From: Dysidea avara
Taxonomy: Eukaryota > Porifera > Demospongiae > Dictyoceratida > Dysideidae
Direction of reading: 5' to 3'
Assembly (NCBI RefSeq): GCF_963678975.1
Contig: NC_089285.1
Location: 9,720,694-9,784,693, forward strand
Length of the DNA: 64,000 bases
Both the position numbers and the translations under genes were made by a program. A model generated the notes under the pieces. The model saw only the letters and a list, made by a program, of their open reading frames with translations, was not told the DNA's origin and ran no database searches. Shown here one piece after another: positions 56,230 through 64,000 of this stretch. The number at the start of each line of letters is the position of its first letter. Position 1 is the stretch's first letter.

Positions 56230-56850
56230 ACAACAATTAGTAGTATGAGTTGGGTGCTGTGTTGTTACACATTATGGATGATCGTCAAGAACGCCCAGTA
56301 GCTTATGCCTCCAGCACCTTAACACCTGCTAAGTAGGACTACAGCCAGCTTGAGACAGAAGCCCCAGGTGTGGTGTTTGCTGTCTAAAAACTCCACAACT
56401 ACTTGTTTGGGAGATAATTCATATAATCACCCATTGTCCTACTTGTTCAATAGTTCAGACAATTTCTCCTACAGCTTCCTCAAGATTTACCAATCGATAC
56501 AATCCAGGCAAAGACCTTGGAAATGCTGACACACTAACAACCTCAGACTGCAGATGTGGATTGCCAGCCAGCAAAACTAATTCACCTGTTACAACATCTG
56601 TCATCCACAAGATAGACAGATACACATCCAGTTTTGCAAGAAATCAGTCGGTTCATCCTTGATGAGGAATTTCAACCCTATAGTAAACGAAAGGCTGAGC
56701 TGTCTGGTTGCATTTTATGGTGAACCAGAGTTGTTGTTCCACCACAGGGCAGACAGTCTGTTCTACAAGAACTTCACGACACTCACCTTGGTGCCAGAAA
56801 AATGAAATCACTATACATGTACCTGCATGCCAGAATATCACTAAAGTTCA
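56230..56850 (+). mobile_element. Ty3/gypsy RNase H to integrase fossil
   Basis: Plus-strand traces of RPVAYASSTLTPA and HNYLFGR (RNase H region) and of LQELHDTHLGARKMKSL (integrase zinc-binding region) with a short degraded stretch between. A small, heavily broken remnant without LTRs. Confidence 0.75.
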
Positions 56851-56859
56851 GTGCTTATA

Positions 56860-58610
56860 GTTATACGAGTTACAGTGCTTATTAGCTACAGTGTAACCTC
56901 TCTTAAAGGATCATCTCTGTAAAGGACACTATACATTTAACCTCAATCCTTACAAATGACAGTTTCTGAGGTCCCCAATAGGCTTTTATACCAATACAAT
57001 TTTAATGAAGTGTATAGCTGTCTCCACTTTTGCTTCATAATTGATAGTTTGGGCATGCGACCAGACATATATTTTGTCAGGTGCCCTTATTCCTTTTGAT
57101 GCAGTATATGCATGGGTTCACCAGCTATAGTTATGTTACAAAAACAGTCCTACATTTAATCCCTATACTTCAATCTAATACAGTGGTGAAAAAAGAGAGG
57201 TTGTCTATATGCTGCAGTGGACATTTAATCCCTAATTCAGTCGTGGTTATAGACTGAATGAAGTTTAGGGATTAAATGTCCACTGGTATATCTGCAGATG
57301 TATGGGCAACCTCTCTTCTTTCACTACTTCTTACGTAGCAATTCCCTACTTTTTGATCCCTAATCCAACTTCAAAATTTTCATTTTTCCTTCTACTTGTA
57401 TGTTTAAATCTTCATCTGTACCACACAAACTCAGTTCTATGCAAGGTAAATTGTTGCAATAGCACTAGCATTTTAGCATGGAACAGTTACTTGTAAGCCT
57501 ATCATTAGAAACATGTTGGCTAGATATTTTATTACTGTGCCAAATGTCCTTTTTTATATTTGTCATCTTCTGAATAAGAATCACTCCATCGACAATGGAA
57601 ATATTTGGATTATTTAAAGATGTGTGATATGCAATCATTCTGTACCTGGAAAGCAAATTTTCATCAGATTAACAGTTAGGTAACAGTGGATTCTATAATT
57701 TTCAAAGATCGTGTATCAATTTTAAATTGTCGGTGCCTGGTGCATAAAATTGTTCTTGGTGATCAGCGTAATTGCCAATTGTTTATGTGAAAAGGAAATT
57801 TCCCTTTTAGGAGAGAGTCAATTCCAATTACTGCAACTTTAAAATGAAAATCAAAATTCATCTAGTAAGTACAATAGCAAAAAATGGGCTCAAAAGTTGA
57901 CCACTTATAAGTGACTACTTTATTAGGGTATCTAATTGTTTTTCAGCTGTTTTTTAGGCAGGGTTGTACTGAGGGAGTTGGCAACTACTGAAAAGGAATA
58001 ACTATTAGGGGATTATAACCCTTACTACTTCCCTTGGGGGTAGGCCCTCAGCCCCAAGGGCTGTTATTTCCCTGATTCAATGCCTCCCTAGCAAAATGGC
58101 CCACCTATAACACACAACTACCATACACCGTGACTTCTCTAATAACTTTTAGTCACTATCTCTCTCCTGATTCAAATCCCTGGCTTCCATTTCTCCATAC
58201 GCAGGCCTTAATTTTTAAGGTGCCGAGGACAAATGTCCCTACATATTCACAAATGTACAGACATGAGCTAGAGGAGCATTTTATGTGCACTGCTTGAGTT
58301 TTGAGGTTAAATAGCAGCAACATATCACCAGGCTGTGGACACTACAGCTGTTGGTGATAGCAGTACACAAAGGGGAGGTGGCATTCATAAATCTTTGGGT
58401 TGAGAAAATGTAGTATCTCCTAGTAAACCAAGTGACAGTTATTGTTAGCACTACAAACAAAAATGTACACATCAGCTTTTATGGTACCACTATTGGTTTT
58501 GCAAGGACATGTGTGTCCACCCAAAACTAATTATGTGCAGGCATTGTGCTATTTGTGCGGATTTTGTCTGTTGACCGTACGCTAATTTAAGGCCTGATAC
58601 GAGTCAACAG
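56860..58610. other. No gene seen, apart from a hairpin
   Basis: Non-coding. Sequence around 56,886 (GTAACCTCTCTTAAAGGATC) resembles the edge of a repeat but no partner was found. The hairpin at 57,178-57,330 is listed separately. Confidence 0.4.
57178..57330. repeat. MITE-like hairpin, about 60-bp arms
   Basis: AGTGGTGAAAAAAGAGAGGTTG, truncated here as AGTGGTGAAAAAAGAGAGG, pairs with CCTCTCTTCTTTCACTACT. Closer in, CAGTGGACATTTAATCCCTA pairs with TAGGGATTAAATGTCCACTG around a loop. A small foldback element. Confidence 0.75.
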
Positions 58611-58619
58611 CTGTACCAT

Positions 58620-59930
58620 CATGTCCATTAGACTCCTCTGACCCACTAGATCCACAGGCACCTGCACTGGAGCTACTGCACCAGGTGAGCTGTGTGTCAC
58701 AATGTACGACTCCAATCTAAGGTAGCTGCCACTGCTGCTTTAATCATCTTAGACTTCCTCTGCTGCAATGCGAGCTGCTGCCTAGCATCATCATCCGGAG
58801 TTGGTTATGCCTTATCCACCAGAATCCTCAGATCCTCACCATAGTCTGCTGTTCGCTTCTTACAATGAACCTGAAACTTTGCAAGATTCAGCCACACTAA
58901 TTTCTGTCCTTTGTCCCAGCCATTAATTGCTGCAATACTTTCAAATTGGTCAATCCAGTGCTCTCAAGGCAGCTCTCCTGCATACACCTCCGGAGTAATC
59001 CAGTGCATGCATTCTGATGACTGTTTGACTCCTTGGAATGAGTTGAGTCTGTACTACAATGTTAATAGCTTAGCTCTCATACAGTGGGAAGTTGATGGTA
59101 AGGTATTTGTACAAACAGTGATAGTTGTTGCCTCAACTGAGGCTATTTTGAGCCTGGATTTTTTGGGAAGTTGCAGTGTTGACCTTGTCAAGCACAGGTG
59201 ATGGACAAGTCTTACTTTGTGTTCTCAAAACTATAACAACAGGAATAAACTACCAGCACTATCTGTGATAGTGGCTGCTAATTTGAGGATTCCATCTTAT
59301 AATGAAATTGAGATAATGACAGATGTCAGTGGTGGTGTTCAGGATAGTCAAATCTATGTGTTGGAGGGTGGGTGTGGAGCTGCAGTCCTACAATGTGATA
59401 GTGACACATGCTGCTGTGAGAGCTGGTGCATCTGTTCCTATGTGTATCATGAATCCAACTGATCATGATATAACCCTTTATAAGGGTACTAAGATTGCTA
59501 CTGTGGTAGAGCCAAGAATCCTGATAGTTCTGTGCATGTTTCCTCAGTACAGATGGTTGAGAGTGTGTCAGCTGAATTGTAAGCAGTATTGTGGAGAGAA
59601 CATCTCTGAATTCCCAAGAGCAGGAAAGATTGTTTGCTTTATTGGAGTATGCTGATATTTTGCACTTAGTAAGGATCAGTTGGGTGAAACTGATATGATT
59701 CAACAAATGATTCACACTGGTTATGCAGCACCTATTTACTAGCAATTGTGTAGAATGTGTCCCCAGAAGAGGTGGGAGCTACAGTCACTGTTGACAGAGA
59801 TGTCAAATAAGAATGTTATACAGCCCTCTAGTAGTCCTAAATTTCCTAGCAAGATTAAATTTGGTAGGCCGTTTCCAGATTTGATAGGCCATCTTGTGTC
59901 ATGGGAACAGCAAGTGGTATGTAGCTGATG
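58620..59930. mobile_element. Ty3/gypsy fossil in two opposed pieces
   Basis: 58,620-58,980 on the minus strand carries gag-like sequence (HWIDQFESIAAINGW, VHCKKRTADYGEDLRILVDK). 59,000-59,930 on the plus strand carries protease-like (EAILSLDFLGS), linker (ITLYKGTKIA) and early reverse-transcriptase (NVIQPSSSPKFPS) sequence. The opposite orientations show rearrangement or two separate insertions. Many breaks; no LTRs seen. Confidence 0.75.
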
Positions 59931-60120
59931 TGCTTCTGAGGACAGCATCACAGGATATTATACTATTGGACACCACGAGCAATCCCTTCACAGGTCACCA
60001 GCATATGGAACACCTAGAAACACTTCTAACTCCACCAGAGGAGGGCGGACACGATTTAAGCGCAGCGAATTTTTTTTACTTTAATTGCATATTTTAAATA
60101 CTGTAACGTGTCACCAAAAA

Positions 60121-61103
60121 ATGGATGAAGCCGATGATGCTGGTGGTATGGATGTTGAAATCACCGTCTTGGCGAAGGGCGATACATTTTTGTACACAGT
60201 TCCTAGTTTCCCTGTTTTTAAGGCTACGTTACAGCAAGTGAAGTTACAAATGGAGGAGTCTGAAGGGAAAATAAAAGTTTTCAACGGTTTTGCAAGATGA
60301 TGCGACATGTTGGACAAACCTTTGCCAGCAGTTGTGAAGATCATCTTCAGTTATGAAAACGCCTTTCTAATTGAGGTATTTTCATTCTTAAATAAATTTA
60401 TGCTTGTTATGTAGACCGAGGTCACACATTTATTCTACTTATTGTGTTTTCTCATTTATAATAATGATGGCTATCTCATATGATTTATTCAAAGTACAAA
60501 CAGATATACTGTTCTCTGTAGGGAAAAGAGTTTGAAAGATCTGCAAACATTGACAACTGCCAACTGTACAATGATGATCAAGTGTTTGTAATGTGGAACT
60601 GGACTTGGCTTGATGAAAATTCAAGTAATGAAGACGAGACCAGCTCAAAAGCTTCAGGTAAAATTAAAGACGTTAATGATGAATCTGATGATGACAGTAG
60701 CAATGCTATACCAGCCATCACACATTCAGTGATATTTAAATGCATTGGCAGTACAAAAGAACACGTGTACCAAGAGACGCTTGCCTTAGCTAATAAGAAA
60801 AGAAGTGAGGGAATAGCTTTACCAGTGAAATTGCTTAAGGAAACAAGTAATCCAGTCGATGCTAAAGCAATAGCTTTTGTGGTCAACATAAATGATACAT
60901 GGGAATGGATTGGTTACGTGGTGCAGGAGATACGTGATGAGGTTCACAAGGCCATGGATGATTGCTGTATTTTAAATGTTCAACTTGACTGCATCAAACG
61001 TATGTTGTACTTCAAGCATCCAGGATGGTATGCAGGGATCAAAATTACAAGAAGTGGAGAGTGGTCACACAATGTTATACATAGTCGTAGTACTTTAGCT
61101 TAA
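60121..61103 (+). CDS. HIRAN-like domain protein (two exons, one in-frame TGA)
   Basis: Exon 1 (60,121-60,375) starts MDEADDAGGMDVEITV and ends AFLIE before GTATTT. Exon 2 (60,522-61,103), after CTCTGTAG, continues in phase 0 with GKEFERSANIDNCQLYNDDQ. An acidic linker follows, then SVIFKCIGSTKEHVYQETLA, EGIALPVKLLKETSNPVDAK, AIAFVV and WIGYVV. The G-x-x-H-x-Y...L..E..NPvDaKAI..V......iGYv pattern is that of HIRAN domains, which bind DNA 3' ends or stalled forks in HLTF-type proteins. A TGA after NGFAR in exon 1 could be a CGA mutation. The stop lies about 20 bp from the end of the opposing gene. Confidence 0.6.
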
Positions 61104-61122
61104 TGTATGATTTGTTGTTAGT

Positions 61123-64000
61123 TCATTTGTTAGCTGGATTACAATATGAATGTTCAACAGCAACTAAATTATAAGTAGGTATTCCTGGTGGTGGGGGGAG
61201 TTCTAATGGGATGTTATGAAACTTGGTGCGTATTGATGTTGTACCACGAACAGCCATTGTGATCCGATCATTGGTACCTAATAGCTCATATCCCTTCTTG
61301 TTCACCCATGCTACCAAGAATTGATTAAACAACCGCTCAATATCCTTCACCGACTGTTTTCGGACACCTGCAAACCTACCCGTCACAAAATATACTTCTA
61401 ACAGTATATACACACCAGAAAGAGCTGAGTATGTTAATCTTGCAGTAGGGTCGTGTAATGCTTCTTCAAACCTCTCTAGCTTTATCTCTCTTGGGCCACC
61501 TTTTCTCAAACTCTGACCAATACGCTAGTTATTCAACAGCAACAAAAATTCATACTACCAGAGTACAGTACTTTGGCTGCATACCTTAAAGATATGCCCT
61601 TCATCTTCACGCTCACAAAAAGGCTTTCCAGTTTCGGGATGAGTTTCTGGAACATACAAATGCTTCTTGAAGGGTACACCCTTGGCATGCCAAGTGTTCA
61701 CTTGGTGCTTGTATTCAAGCTGGGCCACGATAGAACGAAGGTGCTTTCATCTTTTCCTAGTAAATTACAACTTAAAACTCTGATGCAAAGCATTTATCTA
61801 ACCAATAATCCAGTTGTGAGTAGTATATCCAGATGGCACTGTACAAACTCTTAATCGTTCAATCACATCATCAACTGATGCACCTTGTCTATTCCAGGAT
61901 AGAATTTCACGTAGCAAACCAGGATCCACAGCAGGGTTTGGCACCTCAGCTTTAACATTTCCATTACTATCAGCTATCACAAAACATGAACATCAGTACA
62001 CAAATAATCAGCTTACTGAAGGGGGAAAGCATTCCAATCAACTTGGCAGACTTCATGTTGGCATACTTTGCACGAGCATTACTGCGGATCTGAAAAATAG
62101 ACAATGGTCCTTGTATTCCCTTTTGTTCGAAGGGAATTCCATTCTCCATCTGTAGTGAAGCCTGCAGGAATCATTGTACACATTCATATTGATGGGTAAC
62201 GAGCAAATACCTGCAACGTTCATTTTTCTAGCACTCATTTCATGTATGATCTTGTTTGCAAGCTGGCGAACCATTGAGTCTGAGACACCCTTATAAGGTA
62301 CACACTGGACAGGTTGTGCATACGGCTTCTTGTCCCTCTCTTCGTTGCTAATCATAAACACTAGCACATGTGTTGCAGGGGTACGTTGATGCCGAGTGAC
62401 ACCTTTGACAAACACAGCCAGCTGCACACGAATTTCCTTCAGTTTACTGGGAATATTGTCTTCAATCCACCTGCACTCTCCAGTAAGCTTTGCAGCAAGA
62501 ATACCAATAGCTGAATTCAAGCTTCTGCCCTGCTCATTTAACTCGCTGAGCTCTTTAATTTTCCATGCTAGGCTAACCATATCCCTTTGCCTGTTTACGT
62601 CTTGTTGCACCTTCTCTGAGTATGAAGTGTTAGCTTGAGACAACTCTAAATAGTACAATGAGTGATAAGGTGCATTCTACAAGTTTCCTCGAACCTGATG
62701 TTACAAATTGTAGATCTTTTGATATTTCACTCTTTGCTACTTCAAGGTCTTTTAAGGCACCTTGTTTTCCTCCTTTCAGACCAACCTTTGCAGCAACTTC
62801 CAGTCTAGTTCTGTATTACCATCGTTCAGATCTACATCTCCACTTCATTGCAATCTGGCTGATTCCTTCAAGCCTTTACTAAGATCGCACCCATCAGCTT
62901 TAAGCCACCACCATAAATTAGGATGAGATTTGGCTGCTTCTTCGATGAGAGTTACCTATTCAATAATATCAAGCAATAATATACAACCATATTTTTATAA
63001 TATTAACTTGAATATCAGATGTAATAGTAATCCCACTTGCACTTCTCAAAGTTCTCTCTGAATTTCCTGGTACATTTACCAGAGCCTAAAATAAAGCAGA
63101 CATAATATTTTAAGCTATGTATTCAGAAAAGTGTACCTCCATCGTGCACCTCTTGTGTGCACTTAACTGCCGGCTTTCCTGACCCTGGACAGAATGTGCC
63201 ACTCCCCAAGTGGGCCCAGAATGCAGTCTAACCCATTTCTAACCGAAATGGCAATACATAGTTTGTTGCCACAAACGATAATCTGCTGGACAGGAAACCT
63301 GCAAAAGTTACTATTTGAATGTACAGACACATATTTACGTATGTACTAACTGACTGCAAATTGTCACAAGAAAAGAAGCTAGCTAAATACTCTATTAACC
63401 CCATAGGCATCCTTTTAACAGGAAACCTAGAGTCGCTGCCATCTGCTCTTAATGTACCCAAACCCTTGGCAAGGTTGTACAGAACATTGCTACGGGAATT
63501 ATGCCTCAGATTAGCCATTGCATTTGCACTGTACTCCAGATAGCCATCAGGCACAGAAACACTGAACTTTGAGGAAACAAAACTTGAAAATAAATTGCGA
63601 GTCCAATGGCAACAGCTTGAAAAGATGTAAAATTGCTGATGGATCTGATGAATCTGTCTGAGTACTAAAGGACTGGGTGGGATGAGATGATGGATGAGAT
63701 GATGGCTGACGTCCAAAATAGGCAACTTCAGCTTCTTTTGGCGTCTTGTATTGCTTCATCAGGCACCCGACCACTTTAGATCGACATGCACTTGCTACAA
63801 CAATACAATTATAGGGAAAAACAAGATACACACCAGACCATACCACTTCTACAAAGAGAGCTTCCTGATCTTTCTTTCACAAACTCCGCAGCTCTGTTCC
63901 AAAAGACTGCCTGCTTATGAGACGGCCATTGCTCACCAGACGGGTGGAACAGTATAAATTCGATGAGAGCCTTCAGTTCATCGTTGGACCACTTTTCTTT
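61123..64000 (-). CDS. Multi-exon SANT/MADF-like gene of unknown function (5' end outside window)
   Basis: Minus-strand exons: 63,844-64,000+ (KEKWSNDELKALIEFILFHP, a Myb/MADF-like start); 63,794 down (SACRSKVVGCLMKQYKTPKE, joining in phase 1); about 63,310-63,590 (SVSVPDGYLEYSANAMANLR, RADGSDSRFPVKRMPMGLIE); about 62,840-62,955 (NLWWWLKADGCDLSKGLKES, SGDVDLNDG); 62,220-62,650 (VKGVTRHQRTPATHVLVFMI); then GFTTDGEWNSLRTKGNTRT and IRSNARAKYANMKSAKLIGM. Further exons follow: NPAVDPGLLREILSW (about 61,870-61,950); EYKHQVNTWHAKGVPFKKHL with ETGKPFCEREDEGHIFK (about 61,595-61,720); ERFEEALHDPTARLTYSALS and RKQSVKDIERLFNQFL to the stop at 61,123. I recall this family as repeated genes in cnidarians and sponges, function unknown. 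At least one W-to-stop change and a T-run frame shift (62,093-62,097) mean this copy may be decaying. Confidence 0.6.

Noticed and set aside
56653-56841. 62-residue minus-strand frame
   Set aside because: Shadow of the plus-strand gypsy fossil.

Overview
This looks like a piece of an AT-rich invertebrate animal genome, very probably a sponge or another early-branching metazoan. The reasons are spliced genes with short introns, no operons, several superfamilies of DNA transposons and retroelements packed together, and protein families I recall mainly from sponge and cnidarian genomes. The species call is inference. Most of the window is transposable-element DNA in several insertion layers.

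Layout. 1-14,347: a roughly 14 kb element with about 3 kb inverted ends. From outside in, each end holds a palindromic terminal module, a 61-bp satellite array and an inner 0.8 kb module. Inside, on the minus strand, lies a decayed spliced KDZ (Kyakuja-Dileera-Zisupton) transposase with a CxC3-type cysteine cluster. The interior also holds two hAT-type MITEs and a restriction-like-endonuclease (RLE) tail of a non-LTR element. 15,541-16,456: a coiled-coil gene and a solitary BED zinc-finger exon. 16,785-22,633 (minus): a decayed Helitron (2A-like peptide, Helitron_like_N, HUH Rep, PIF1 helicase, then a ubiquitin-protease-like USP domain). It abuts a second RLE fragment (22,636-23,050). 23,387-25,370: clusters of short perfect or near-perfect hairpins. 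26,000-30,071: MITEs and a solitary end of the 14 kb element.

32,110-32,483: remnant of a Ulp1-protease plus PHD-finger gene, next to a BEL/Pao LTR fossil (32,493-38,544) with 133-bp LTRs and a CAGGG target duplication. 39,200-41,562: a Ty3/gypsy integrase fossil, another satellite end and a MITE. 43,923-46,905: an acidic repeat exon, then a TTAA-flanked piggyBac that keeps the N- and C-terminal parts of its transposase but not the catalytic core. 47,384-49,845: a gene fragment ending in coding minisatellite, then a MITE carrying a second nested MITE.

50,648-55,533: a 390-bp-arm inverted repeat leading into a MULE/ZSWIM-like transposase gene. Its downstream exons add an AT-hook-like stretch and a classic CXXC zinc finger. 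56,230-59,930: Ty3/gypsy fossils. 60,121-64,000: two spliced genes facing each other tail to tail with about 20 bp between stops, a HIRAN-like gene (+) and a SANT/MADF-like multi-exon gene (-).

No ribosomal RNA, tRNA gene, CRISPR array or confident single-copy housekeeping gene was seen. Several reading frames (leaving virus-like fossils aside) change at short homopolymer runs, so some apparent frameshifts may be assembly errors rather than decay.
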